Source: CAZRRV01 sp964602735 | GTDB lineage: Bacteria; Bacillota; Clostridia; Oscillospirales; Acutalibacteraceae | Length of the DNA stretch: 64,000 nt | Reading direction: 5' to 3' | Assembly: GCA_964602735.1 (NCBI GenBank) | Contig: CAZRRV010000002.1 | Coordinates: 26,394-90,393 of the forward strand | Shown here: positions 44,665 through 55,100 of the stretch, in pieces | Layout: each line of letters begins with the position of its first letter | Numbering within the stretch: position 1 is the first letter of the stretch | The notes under the pieces: generated by a model | Told to the model about the DNA's origin: nothing | Seen by the model: the letters and a program-made list of their open reading frames with translations, nothing else | Database searches by the model: none | Made by a program: the position numbers and the translations under genes

Positions 44665-45839
44665 AAACAAACGCGAATTATCGGAATTTGAAAGAGAATT
44701 ATTTATTCGCCGAGATTGACGCGAGGGTAAACCGCTATGCCGCGGAAAATCCCGAAAAAGATATTATCCGGCTCGGCATAGGCGACGTAACGCTGCCTTT
44801 GTGCGAGGCGGTCATAAACGCGTTGCACGCGGCGGTCGGCGAAATGGGCAGTGCCGACACTTTTCGCGGTTACGGTCCGTACCGCGGTTACGGGTTTTTG
44901 CTTGAGGCGATACGCGGATATTACCGTAAAAAAGGAGTAAATCTCGAGACCGACGAAATTTTTGTCAGCGACGGCGCGAAAAGCGATGTAGGAAATATTC
45001 TGGATATTTTTTCCGCGGATAATACCGTGATGATAGCCGATCCCGTGTATCCGGTGTATGTCGATACGAATATAATGGACGGGCGAACGGTGTTCTTTGC
45101 CGATTCATGTGAAGAGAACGGCTTCCTGCCGCCGCCTCCCGAAGACAAAAAGCCCGATATTATTTATATCTGTTCGCCGAACAATCCTACGGGTTCGGTA
45201 TACGGCAGGGAACAGCTAAAACAATGGGTCGATTTTGCGAATGCCAACGGTTCGGTTATTCTTTTCGACGCCGCCTACGAGGCGTTTGTGTCCGACCCGC
45301 AACTGCCGACAAGCGTTTTCGAGATCCCGGGAGCCGAAACCTGCTGTATAGAGTTCTGCTCGCTTTCCAAAACCGCGGGATTCACCGGCACCCGCTGCGG
45401 ATACACCGTGATTCCGCGTGAACTTACCGCGTGCGGAGACAAAATCGGAGAACTTTGGCTGCGTCGCCAATCCACAAAATTCAACGGAGTGTCGTATATC
45501 GTACAGCGCGGAGCAGAGGCGGTATTTTCGGAAGAGGGGCAGAAACAAATCGCCGAAAACATTGCCGTTTACCGGAAAAACGCGAAAATCATTACCGACG
45601 CGCTCGACGGGCTCGGCATTAGTTACACGGGCGGAAAGCACTCCCCGTATATCTGGATGAAATGCCCGGGCGGGATCGGCTCATGGGAGTTCTTCGACCT
45701 GATGCTGAAAAAAGCGAATGTCGTCGGCACCCCCGGCGCGGGTTTCGGCGGGAACGGCGAAGGCTTTTTCAGGCTTACGGCCTTCAATAACGAGCGGAAC
45801 ACAAGAGAGGCCATGCGCAGAATAAAAAGCATATTATAA
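44658..45839 (+). CDS. dapL: LL-diaminopimelate aminotransferase
   Basis: PLP class I aminotransferase making LL-DAP directly from tetrahydrodipicolinate, replacing the succinylase or acetylase route. The 393-aa protein starts [20 protein letters not shown], has [19 protein letters not shown], and the PLP lysine in [15 protein letters not shown]. The ATG at 44658 fits the DapL start; a longer open frame through dapF is not coding. DapL is common in Clostridia, Chlamydiae and plants. Confidence 0.94.
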   Translation: MVKTNANYRNLKENYLFAEIDARVNRYAAENPEKDIIRLGIGDVTLPLCEAVINALHAAVGEMGSADTFRGYGPYRGYGFLLEAIRGYYRKKGVNLETDEIFVSDGAKSDVGNILDIFSADNTVMIADPVYPVYVDTNIMDGRTVFFADSCEENGFLPPPPEDKKPDIIYICSPNNPTGSVYGREQLKQWVDFANANGSVILFDAAYEAFVSDPQLPTSVFEIPGAETCCIEFCSLSKTAGFTGTRCGYTVIPRELTACGDKIGELWLRRQSTKFNGVSYIVQRGAEAVFSEEGQKQIAENIAVYRKNAKIITDALDGLGISYTGGKHSPYIWMKCPGGIGSWEFFDLMLKKANVVGTPGAGFGGNGEGFFRLTAFNNERNTREAMRRIKSIL

Positions 45840-45858
45840 CGGCAAAGGGCTGAACGAT

Positions 45859-46566
45859 ATGGATATCAAATACAAACGCGTGCTGCTTAAACTCAGCGGC
45901 GAGGCGCTTTCCGGCGACAGGGGATTCGGCCTCGATTTCGACAACACGGTTGTGAATGTCTGCAAAAGCATAAAAAAATGCGTGGAACTCGGCACGCAGG
46001 TTGCGGTTGTCGTCGGCGGGGGCAATATTTGGCGCGGGCGATCGAGCGGCGGAATGGATCGCACGAGGGCGGATCATATGGGCATGCTCGCCACCGTGAT
46101 TAACGCGCTCGGCCTTGCCGACGGTCTCGAACAGATCGGCGTCGATGTCCGGGTGCAGACCGCCATCAGAATGCAGGAGATTGCCGAACCGTATATAAGG
46201 AACCGCGCGCTCGCGCATTTGGACAAAGGCAGGGTGGTTATTTTCGGATGCGGCACGGGCAGCCCGTTTTTCTCGACGGATACGGCGGCGGCTCTGCGCG
46301 CCGCCGAGATAAACGCCGATATTATTTTCAAGGCGACGAATGTCGACGGAGTTTACGATCGGGATCCGAAAAAGTTCCCCGACGCGAAGAAGTTTGATAC
46401 GCTGTCGCATCTCGACGTCCTTAACAAGGGGCTTAATGTTATGGACAGCACCGCCGCCACGCTGTGTATGGACAATAAAATCCCGATTCTCGTTTTCAAC
46501 ATCGCGAACCCCGACAATATAGTCGACGCGCTGCGCGGGGAAAGAATCGGTACGCTTGTCAGTTAA
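45859..46566 (+). CDS. pyrH: Uridylate kinase
   Basis: Phosphorylates UMP to UDP. The 235-aa protein has the amino-acid-kinase start [24 protein letters not shown] and the [14 protein letters not shown] motif. First gene of the conserved pyrH-frr-uppS-cdsA-dxr-rseP-ispG-polC run; tsf and rpsB are not upstream here, dapF-dapL are. Confidence 0.96.
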   Translation: MDIKYKRVLLKLSGEALSGDRGFGLDFDNTVVNVCKSIKKCVELGTQVAVVVGGGNIWRGRSSGGMDRTRADHMGMLATVINALGLADGLEQIGVDVRVQTAIRMQEIAEPYIRNRALAHLDKGRVVIFGCGTGSPFFSTDTAAALRAAEINADIIFKATNVDGVYDRDPKKFPDAKKFDTLSHLDVLNKGLNVMDSTAATLCMDNKIPILVFNIANPDNIVDALRGERIGTLVS

Positions 46567-46595
46567 TAATTATTATAAGATAAGGGGTGAATTTT

Positions 46596-47150
46596 ATGCA
46601 GAAACTATTGGATACGGCGGAGGAAAAGATGAAGAAAACGGTATCGGTGCTTGAGAGGGAGTTCGCGTCGGTGCGCGCCGGCAGAGCGTCGCCCGCGGTG
46701 CTGGATAAAATTACCGTCGATTATTACGGAACTCCCACGCCGATTAACCAGATGGCGGCAATTTCGGTGCCCGAAGGCAGAATGCTGCTTATTCAGCCGT
46801 GGGACGCGTCGACGCTCGGCAAAATCGAAAAAGCCATACAGGCTTCGGACATCGGGATAAATCCCGCAAGCGACGGCAAGGTGCTGAGGCTTGTGTTTCC
46901 GCCGCTTACGGAGGAGCGGAGAGCGGAACTTGTCAAGAGTGTGAAAAAAATGGCGGAAGAGGCTAAAGTTTCTATACGTTCGATACGGCGCGATACGGTT
47001 GAAAAGATAAAAGCGATGAAAAAAACCTCCGAAATAACGGAGGACGATATGGCGCTGGGCGAGAAAAAAATACAAACTCTTACCGACAGGTACTGCGCCG
47101 ACGTGGATTCCGTCGCCGACGATAAAGAAAAAGACATAATGGAAATATAA
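46596..47150 (+). CDS. frr: Ribosome recycling factor
   Basis: Splits post-termination ribosomes together with EF-G. The 184-aa protein has the hinge region SVRAGRASPAVLDKITVDYYG and the C-terminal helix with LTDRYCADVDSVADDKEKDIMEI. The ATG at 46596 has an AAGGGGTG site; homology starts there. Confidence 0.96.
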   Translation: MQKLLDTAEEKMKKTVSVLEREFASVRAGRASPAVLDKITVDYYGTPTPINQMAAISVPEGRMLLIQPWDASTLGKIEKAIQASDIGINPASDGKVLRLVFPPLTEERRAELVKSVKKMAEEAKVSIRSIRRDTVEKIKAMKKTSEITEDDMALGEKKIQTLTDRYCADVDSVADDKEKDIMEI

Positions 47151-47297
47151 CGCGGAGCCGCGGGGCGCCGCGCCGCAGGATTTAATGTTGTGTAAAGGCG
47201 TGTAAAAGACGGATGCGCGGGCGGATCGGTAAACGGATTGCGCGGTTTTGCGGGGAATTTGCCGGGCGGCCGCGCGCCGGCGGGAGCGGAAGAGAAA

Positions 47298-48020
47298 ATG
47301 AGAAAGAGTAAACTGCGCTTGCCGCGCCATATAGGGATTATTATGGACGGCAACGGTCGATGGGCGGCAAGGAGGCATCTCCCGCGGTCGGCGGGGCATG
47401 CCGCGGGATCGAGAAATTTCAAGAATATAGCGAGATACGCAAACAGGATCGGGCTTGAATATCTTACGGTTTACGCTTTCTCCACCGAAAACTGGAAAAG
47501 GCCGAAAGAGGAGGTCGACGGAATTATCGACCTTCTGCGAGAATATCTTCGCGATGCCGAAAATTTCAAGGATGAGAATATCCGGGTAAGGTTTTTGGGC
47601 GATTTTGCTCCGTTTGACGATGAAATCGTTTCTCTGGCGCGCAGGGCGGAGGATAATTCGGCGTCCGCCACCGGGCTGAAACTTAATATCGCGCTGAATT
47701 ACGGAGGTCGTGACGAGATCGTTCATGCGGTAAAAAAAATAGCCCGCCGGGTCAAAAGCGGCGAACTGGATATCGGCGAAATCGATGAACGGCTGTTGTC
47801 CGATAACCTCTACACCGCCGGTATGCCGGATCCCGATTTTATCATACGGCCGAGCGGCGAGTATCGGATATCGAATTTTTTAATCTGGCAGTCGTCGTAT
47901 GCCGAATTCTGGTATTCGAAAGTGCTGTGGCCGTCTTTCCGGCCGAGGCATTTAATGCGCGCGGTAAAGGCTTATAACAAACGCAGCCGCCGTTTCGGCG
48001 GCGTGCAAAGTGCGGAATGA
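47298..48020 (+). CDS. uppS: Undecaprenyl diphosphate synthase
   Basis: Cis-prenyltransferase producing the C55 lipid carrier. The 240-aa protein has HIGIIMDGNGRWA (catalytic Asp), FSTENWKRP and IRPSGEYRISNFLIWQ. The ATG at 47298 is preferred because homology starts right after it. The stop overlaps the start of cdsA by 4 bp. Confidence 0.95.
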   Translation: MRKSKLRLPRHIGIIMDGNGRWAARRHLPRSAGHAAGSRNFKNIARYANRIGLEYLTVYAFSTENWKRPKEEVDGIIDLLREYLRDAENFKDENIRVRFLGDFAPFDDEIVSLARRAEDNSASATGLKLNIALNYGGRDEIVHAVKKIARRVKSGELDIGEIDERLLSDNLYTAGMPDPDFIIRPSGEYRISNFLIWQSSYAEFWYSKVLWPSFRPRHLMRAVKAYNKRSRRFGGVQSAE

Positions 48021-48838
48021 AGGATACGATGAAAAAACGAATTATTTCCGCCGCGGTCGCGGTGGCGCTTTTCGCGGGGCTGATTGCGCTGAAACCCTAC
48101 ACTTCGGTGCCGATTATCCTCGCGGTGGCGGTGCTTTCGGCGTTGGCGGTTTATGAAATCATTTACAATACCGGTATAAACCGATTTGCGCCTATGGTTA
48201 TAATTTCGGTTTTATACGCCGCGTTCGCGCCGCTGTGCTTTTCGGGGTGGATTGACCGGAATATTTTCGTTGTACTTTCAACGCTGTTTGTGTGCGTTGT
48301 GTTCGCTTTCGGAGTATTCGCCCACCGCAGGGTAAATGTTCAGCAGTGTATCGAAACTCTCGCTTTGCCGATAATTATCGCCTATGCATTTTCCGCTCTG
48401 CTGCGGATTTTTCTTATCCCCGGCAAAACCGGCATACTGGATATTCTGTTGCTGTGCGGCTTTGCCTGGATTACCGATACGGGGGCATATTTTACAGGCG
48501 TTTTGTGCGGGAAGCACAAACTGGCTCCCGAAATCAGCCCCAAAAAGACGATCGAAGGTTGTGTCGGCGGCATTGTGCTTTGCGCGGTATACACATTTGC
48601 GGTGTCGTTCGCTTTTATACGCGAGGCGAGGTACGCGCTTATAATTACCGCGCTTTCCCCTCTGTTTTCCGTAGCGGGGATGGTAGGCGATTTATCGGCG
48701 TCGTTGATTAAAAGAGCTTACAATATCAAAGATTACGGGAAAATCATGCCCGGCCACGGCGGGGTTATGGATCGGTTCGACAGCATACTTTTTATCGCCC
48801 CGCTGTTTTTGATAATAGTGGGCTGGCTGAGAGGGTAG
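48017..48838 (+). CDS. cdsA: Phosphatidate cytidylyltransferase
   Basis: Makes CDP-diacylglycerol for phospholipid synthesis. The 273-aa protein has about eight membrane helices and the C-terminal signature SLIKRAYNIKDYGKIMPGHGGVMDRFDSI. It overlaps uppS by 4 bp and is 2 bp from dxr. Confidence 0.95.
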   Translation: MKDTMKKRIISAAVAVALFAGLIALKPYTSVPIILAVAVLSALAVYEIIYNTGINRFAPMVIISVLYAAFAPLCFSGWIDRNIFVVLSTLFVCVVFAFGVFAHRRVNVQQCIETLALPIIIAYAFSALLRIFLIPGKTGILDILLLCGFAWITDTGAYFTGVLCGKHKLAPEISPKKTIEGCVGGIVLCAVYTFAVSFAFIREARYALIITALSPLFSVAGMVGDLSASLIKRAYNIKDYGKIMPGHGGVMDRFDSILFIAPLFLIIVGWLRG

Positions 48839-48840
48839 CT

Positions 48841-49995
48841 ATGGTTAAAAGTATTGCCGTGCTGGGCTCTACGGGTTCGATAGGCCGGCAGACGCTTGAT
48901 GTGGCGAGGAATTTGCATATTCCGGTGGCGGCGCTTGCGGCGCGAAAAAACATCGGACTGTTGGAACGGCAGATAAGGGAGTTCCGGCCCGCCGTTGCCG
49001 CGGTTGAGGATTGCGCGGCGGCGGCCGAGCTTAAGGTAAAGGCAGCGGATACCGATACGAAAATCCTTGCGGGAACAGACGGCGTATGCGAGGCGGCGGG
49101 ATACCCCGCCGCCGGAACGGTTGTAAACGCCGTTGTCGGTATAGCGGGGCTTAAACCTTCTCTCGCGGCGATCGGCGCCGGGCATGATATTGCTCTTGCG
49201 AACAAGGAAACGCTGGTTACCGCCGGCGAATTGGTAAAACAGAAACTCCGGGAGAACAGGGTTCGTCTGCTCCCGGTCGACAGCGAACATTCGGCAATTT
49301 TTCAATGTCTGCGCGGGATCCCGGAAGGCGGCGTAAAAAAGATACTGCTGACATGTTCGGGAGGACCGTTTTACGGTATGAGCAGAGAACGGCTCGCGTC
49401 GGTTACCGCCGCCGATGCCCTTAAACATCCGAACTGGGAAATGGGGGAAAAGATTACCGTCGACTGCGCCACGCTAATGAACAAGGGGTTCGAGATTATC
49501 GAGGCAGTGCATCTTTTCTCGGTAAAACCCCGCGATGTCGAGGTGCTGATCCACAGGCAGAGCATAGTGCATTCCGCGGTGGAACTGCGCGACGGGGCGG
49601 TGCTGGCTCAGCTCGCGCAACCGGATATGCGGCTGCCGATTCAGTATGCCCTGACTTTCCCCGAACGGCACGGCGGCTGCTGCGAAGCGCTTGATCTTAC
49701 GGAAATCGGGACGCTGACGTTTTCAAAACCGGATTTGAAAACATTCGACAGTCTTAAGATCTGTACCGACGCCGCGAAGGAAGGCGGCTTGAAACCCGCC
49801 GCCGCAAACGGGGCCGACGAGCAGGCGGTAGCCCTGTTTTTAGAGGGGAAAATAGGCTTTTTGCAGATTGCCGAAGCGGTTCGCGGCGCAGTTGAAAATC
49901 AGCCCGCGGTTTCGGAGTTCTCTCTCGGCGATGTGTTTGAGGCGGACCGTGCGGCGCGGGATTATGTCTCGCGATATGCCGAGGGCGGGAAATAA
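48841..49995 (+). CDS. dxr: 1-deoxy-D-xylulose-5-phosphate reductoisomerase
   Basis: Second step of the MEP isoprenoid pathway. The 384-aa protein has the NADPH-binding LGSTGSIGRQTLDV, LANKETLVTAG and VDSEHSAIFQCL with metal ligands, then HPNWEMGEKITVDCATLMNKGFE. The pathway partner ispG lies two genes downstream, and UppS uses the isoprenoids. Confidence 0.96.
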   Translation: MVKSIAVLGSTGSIGRQTLDVARNLHIPVAALAARKNIGLLERQIREFRPAVAAVEDCAAAAELKVKAADTDTKILAGTDGVCEAAGYPAAGTVVNAVVGIAGLKPSLAAIGAGHDIALANKETLVTAGELVKQKLRENRVRLLPVDSEHSAIFQCLRGIPEGGVKKILLTCSGGPFYGMSRERLASVTAADALKHPNWEMGEKITVDCATLMNKGFEIIEAVHLFSVKPRDVEVLIHRQSIVHSAVELRDGAVLAQLAQPDMRLPIQYALTFPERHGGCCEALDLTEIGTLTFSKPDLKTFDSLKICTDAAKEGGLKPAAANGADEQAVALFLEGKIGFLQIAEAVRGAVENQPAVSEFSLGDVFEADRAARDYVSRYAEGGK

Positions 49996-50012
49996 AGAAA
50001 GCGAGTGACATT

Positions 50013-51059
50013 TTGCAGGCGTTTCTGAATGTGTTGAATAATATCTGGCCCTATGCCGTGGCCGTGATACTGTTCCTTTTTATGATTTTCGTACACGAGT
50101 TCGGGCATTTTATCGCGGCGAGAGCCACCGGCGTGCGGGTGAACGAGTTCGCCATAGGTTTCGGGCCGACGCTTTGGAAAAAACAGACGAAAAAAACGCT
50201 GTACGCGATACATTTAATCCCGTTCGGAGGTTTTTGCGCGATGGAGGGCGAGGACGAAGACAGCGCCGACAGCGGCGCTTTCTGCAATAAGCCGGCGTGG
50301 AAACGGCTGATAATTATAATTATGGGCGCCGTATTCAACCTTGTTTTCGGGGTTTTGCTGGTGATGATTACTCTTATTCCCACCAGGGTTTACACTACTA
50401 CAACGGTCGCAAGTTTTTATGAAAACGCCGTAAGCTGCGATTACGGCCTGAAAGCGGGAGACAGGATCGTCGAGGTTGACGGTCGGCATATATTCACAAC
50501 TTACGATTTAAGCTACCAGTTTACCGGCATAAAAGGCAAGTCGGTCGACATGAAGGTTATAAGAGACGGCAAAAAGGTGGCGCTTGACGACGTCACTTTC
50601 AAAACCGAGAAAATCGACGATATAAATTATATCGCGGTCGATTTTTATGTGATGGGGCAAAAGCGGAACCTCGGGTCTTTTCTTTCTCAATCGTTCAGGA
50701 CGTCGCTTTCATACGGGCGGGTAGTGATGTTCTCGCTGATCGACTTAATACGGGGTAAATACGGGATCAGCGCGGTTTCGGGGCCCGTGGGAGTTACGGT
50801 GGCGATAGGGAAGGCGGCAAAAATCGGACTGTCGCAGCTCTTGCCTATGATTGCGCTTATTTCGATAAATCTCGGGCTGTTCAATCTGTTGCCGATTCCG
50901 GCGCTCGACGGCAGCAAGGCGCTGTTCCTGATCGCGGAAATGATAATCCGCAAGCCTGTGCCGAAAAAATTCGAAGGAATTGTTCACACCGTGGGATTTA
51001 TCATTTTAATCGCTTTTATGCTGTTTGTTACCGCCAAGGATATTCTGTCGCTTTTCTGA
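50013..51059 (+). CDS. rseP: Site-2 protease, RseP/RasP family
   Basis: Membrane zinc metalloprotease cleaving within membrane segments. HEFGH in IFVHEFGHFIAARATG is the zinc site; a PDZ domain (GLKAGDRIVEVDGRHIF) follows, and NLLPIPALDGSKALF holds the third ligand. 348 aa, starting with TTG. Likely roles by homology are sigma-factor activation and signal-peptide clearance. Confidence 0.94.
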   Translation: MQAFLNVLNNIWPYAVAVILFLFMIFVHEFGHFIAARATGVRVNEFAIGFGPTLWKKQTKKTLYAIHLIPFGGFCAMEGEDEDSADSGAFCNKPAWKRLIIIIMGAVFNLVFGVLLVMITLIPTRVYTTTTVASFYENAVSCDYGLKAGDRIVEVDGRHIFTTYDLSYQFTGIKGKSVDMKVIRDGKKVALDDVTFKTEKIDDINYIAVDFYVMGQKRNLGSFLSQSFRTSLSYGRVVMFSLIDLIRGKYGISAVSGPVGVTVAIGKAAKIGLSQLLPMIALISINLGLFNLLPIPALDGSKALFLIAEMIIRKPVPKKFEGIVHTVGFIILIAFMLFVTAKDILSLF

Positions 51060-51070
51060 GGTAAAATACC

Positions 51071-52141
51071 GTGGTTAACCGTTTCGGAACAAGAAAAATA
51101 AGAATAGGGAACAGGTATATAGGCGGCGGCTCCCCGTTGGCTGTTCAGTCGATGTTAAACCGGCCGGCGGCGGATGTTGCCGGAAATGTGGCGCAGGCCG
51201 TCGAACTGGAAAAGGCGGGCTGCGATATAATCCGGGTCGCCGTACCGGATTCAGGCGCGGTGCGCCTTGTCGATGCCGTTAAATCCGCCGTTTCGGTGCC
51301 TCTTGTCGCGGATATTCATTTCGATTACCGGCTGGCGCTTGAATGCGCGGCGGCGGGAGTCGATAAAATCCGGATCAACCCCGGTAATATAGGCGACTGC
51401 GACAGGGTAAAGCAGGTCGCGAACGCCTGCAAATCGCGGGGGATACCGATACGAATCGGAGTAAATTCCGGCTCGCTTAAAAAGTCGGTGCTTGAAAAGT
51501 ACGGGAATCCCACCGCCGAGGCTTTGGTTGAGAGCGCCGCCGAAGAGATCCGCGCTCTCGAGAGGTTCGACTTTGCCGATATTGTCGTATCGATAAAATC
51601 GTCAAGCCCGAAAACGACCGTAGCGGCGTACAGACTTTTCGCCAACAGGTTCGATTATCCGCTGCACATCGGCGTAACCGAGGCGGGGACGGAGTATTCG
51701 GGTATAATCCGTTCCGCGGTGGGAATAGGCAGTCTGCTGTTAGACGACATAGGCGATACGCTGCGGGTGTCTCTTACCGCCGAACCGGAGGCTGAAGTGC
51801 GTGCGGCAAAAGAGATTCTGCGCGCCTGCGGCCATCCCGTGCGCGGCATAACATTCATTTCATGTCCCACCTGCGGGAGAACGAAGATAGATTTGATAGC
51901 GCTTGCCGGGAAAGCCGAGGAAATGTTGCGCGACTGTAATCTCAACATAACCGTCGCGGTTATGGGGTGCGAGGTAAACGGACCCGGCGAGGCCAAAGAG
52001 GCCGATATAGGCATAGCCGGAGGCAACGGCTGCGGGCTTATATTCAAAAAAGGCGAAATTGTCCGTCGGGTGCCGGAAAACGAGCTTTTGCCCGCGCTTA
52101 TGAATGAAATAAAGAATATGGAAAGACAAGGATGTTTCTGA
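51071..52141 (+). CDS. ispG: 4-hydroxy-3-methylbut-2-enyl diphosphate synthase
   Basis: MEP-pathway [4Fe-4S] enzyme. The 356-aa protein has the TIM-barrel start SPLAVQSMLNRPAADV, LVADIHFDYRLAL, IRINPGNIG, and the C-terminal cluster-binding cysteines in SCPTCGRTKID and VMGCEVNGPGEAKEADIGIAGG. Starts with GTG, 4 bp before polC. Confidence 0.95.
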   Translation: MVNRFGTRKIRIGNRYIGGGSPLAVQSMLNRPAADVAGNVAQAVELEKAGCDIIRVAVPDSGAVRLVDAVKSAVSVPLVADIHFDYRLALECAAAGVDKIRINPGNIGDCDRVKQVANACKSRGIPIRIGVNSGSLKKSVLEKYGNPTAEALVESAAEEIRALERFDFADIVVSIKSSSPKTTVAAYRLFANRFDYPLHIGVTEAGTEYSGIIRSAVGIGSLLLDDIGDTLRVSLTAEPEAEVRAAKEILRACGHPVRGITFISCPTCGRTKIDLIALAGKAEEMLRDCNLNITVAVMGCEVNGPGEAKEADIGIAGGNGCGLIFKKGEIVRRVPENELLPALMNEIKNMERQGCF

Positions 52142-52145
52142 AAAT

Positions 52146-55100
52146 ATGGAGAGTATTACTGTCGGGAAGATTTTTTCCATGCCCGGGTTTGATGAGTTTT
52201 CCGATGGGGAAATAGTATCTTTCGGGGTTGATAAAGATACAAGAACACTGGACATGGAAACCGTATTTAAGCGGTATATTTCCGCGGGGCGTATCGGCGA
52301 ATGGGAAAACGCGCTTGCCGGGAGTTTGCGGCTTGAAAATATAAATTTGAAATATTCGTTTTGCGGAGTTGCGGTAAATACCGAAATTATCGAAGATCTG
52401 ATCGACACGGTTAAAAGCACGGATCCGCGGTATAACGGCTATTTTAACGGCGCCGAATACCGTTTCGACGGCGATACGCTCGAAATTGTACTGGCGTTCG
52501 GGGGACTTGACGTTATCCGTTCAGCCGGGTTCGAAACCGAACTTAACAATCTGTTAAACCGCCGATTCGGAACCGCGGTTAATATTACCTATTCGGGTGT
52601 AACCGGAAGCGTCGAAATGGAACTGCCGCCGGTTGAGGAGAAAGCCGCTCCCGTGAAAACGGGGAAACCCGCGGCGCCCGTTATTCGGACACAGATCCGG
52701 CATACGCCGCCTTCCGACGGGTTGTCCGTTTTTCTGGATTCCGCGAGGTGGATTTACGGGCACCCCGTCACCGGCACCCCGGCACCCATGAAAACCGTTG
52801 TCAACGCCCTGCCGGAAAGTTCGGAACCGCGGGCCGAAGGCGAGGATATCGTGGTCTGCGGGGAGGTTTTTTCGCGGGAGTCGAAGCCTACAAAAAAAGG
52901 CGACAAAACAATTATAGAATTTGCTTTAACGGATAAAACGGGGTCGCTTGCCGCGGAAATGGTTGTCTCGAAGTCGCTCGAAGGTCAGCTCGCGCCGGTC
53001 GATGTCGGCAACACGCTTTTAATCCGGGGCAATTACGGATTTAATCAGTGGACGCGGAGATTTACGCTGAGCCCGAAGTCGATAGCCGTACTCGACCGAT
53101 ACGAACGGGGAGACAACGCCGAGACGAAAAGGGTTGAACTGCACGCTCACACCAATATGTCGGCGCTCGACGCGCTGATACCCGTTTCGGATTTGATATA
53201 CAAGGCGCACGAATTTGGGCATGAGGCCGTGGCGATCACCGATCACGGAGTGGTACAGTCTTACCCCAAAGCCATGAACACGCTTAACAAAATAAGGGAA
53301 ACCGACCCCGATTTTAAGGTAATTTACGGAGTTGAAGCGTATTATGTCGACGATGTAACGGGGCAGGGCGGGAAAACCGTGGAATCCGGAGTTTCGGTAG
53401 AAACGCTCGTCCGCTATCATATGATAATTCTCGTTAAGAATCAAACGGGTCTGAAAAACCTTTACAAACTTGTCTCGGAAGCGCATTTGAAATATTACGG
53501 GAAAACTTTCAATCCGCAGAATCCGAAAAAACTGCGCAACCCCATGCCGCTTTATCCGCGCAGTTTAATCGAACGCTACCGCGAAGGGCTGCTTATCGGC
53601 AGCGCCTGCGAGCAGGGAGAGGTATACCGTTCGGTGTTTGATAACCTGCCCGATGAAAAAATCGAGGAAATCGCCGGGTTTTACGATTATCTCGAAATCC
53701 AGCCCAACGGAAACAACGCTTTTATGATAAGAAGCGGCAAGGTTAAGAGCGAGGAGGATTTGAATAATATCAACCGCCGGATACTCGCCCTCGGCGATAA
53801 ACTCGGCAAGCCGGTGGTGGCAACCGGGGATGTTCATTTTCTCAACCCCGACGACGCCATCCTGCGTACCATTCTTAAATCCGGGCAGGGCTTTAAGGAC
53901 GAGGAAACCCAGCAACCGCCGCTTTATTTGAAAACCACGGAGGAAATGCTGTCCGATTTCGCGTATCTGGGCGACAGGGCGAAAGAAGTCGTTATTGACA
54001 ATACCCGGAAAATAGCCGATATGATTGACGGATCCGCTCAGCCGGTGCCGAGCGGCAACTATCCGCCGAAAATCGAAGGTTCCGATGATATTCTTACCGA
54101 GATCACCCGCAGACGCGCGGCGGAGCTTTACGGAGATCCGCTGCCGGATCTTGTCCGCGACCGTATGGAGCGGGAGCTTAACGCTATAATAAAGCACGGA
54201 TTTTCGGTAATGTATGTTACGGCTCAGAAACTGGTTGAGGAATCGGAAAGGCGGGGGTATTTGGTCGGATCCCGGGGCAGCGTCGGTTCTTCGTTTGTCG
54301 CAACGCTCGCGGGAATATCCGAAGTGAACCCGCTTGCTCCGCACTATGTGTGCCCGGGTTGCAGGCACAGCGAGTTTATCACCGACGGAAGCGTCGGCTC
54401 CGGGTTCGATTTGCCGCCGAAAAAATGCCCGAACTGCGGAGCGGAAATGACCCGCGACGGGCACGACATTCCTTTTGAAACCTTTTTGGGTATCGACGGC
54501 GACAAGGTTCCCGATATCGACCAGAATTTTTCCGGAGAGGTGCAGCCGTTTATTCATAAACTAACCGAGGATTTATTCGGATCGCAGAACGTTTTCAAAG
54601 CGGGGACCATACTTACCATAGCCGAGCAGACCGCTTACGGGTTTGTTAAGCATTACGAGGAGGAGCACGGGCTTGCCCTCGGCCGCGCCGAGGAAGACCG
54701 GCTGGCGAAGAAAATCAGCGACAGCGGGGTAAAAAGCACAACCGGTCAGCACCCCGGCGGAATGATTGTATTGCCGGCGGATATGGAAATTTACGATTTC
54801 TGCCCCGTGCAGCATCCCGCCAACAAGATCGATTCCGATATGGTTACCACCCATTTCGACTTTCGCTCAATTCATGACAATATTCTGAAATTAGACGAAC
54901 TCGGCCATGATGTCCCCACCATTTACAAATATCTCGAAGAATACACCGGCATTCCCGTAACATCCGTATCAATGAGCGATCCGGCCGTGATGAGTTTGTT
55001 TACATCGACCGAGGCGCTCGGAGTGAACCCCGACGACATCGAATCCCAAACGGGCACTTTCGCTCTGCCGGAACTCGGCACCAGATTTGTACGGGATATG

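Noticed and set aside
53565..54557. Long minus-strand frame inside polC
   Set aside because: Antisense shadow of polC; the plus frame carries all PolC motifs.
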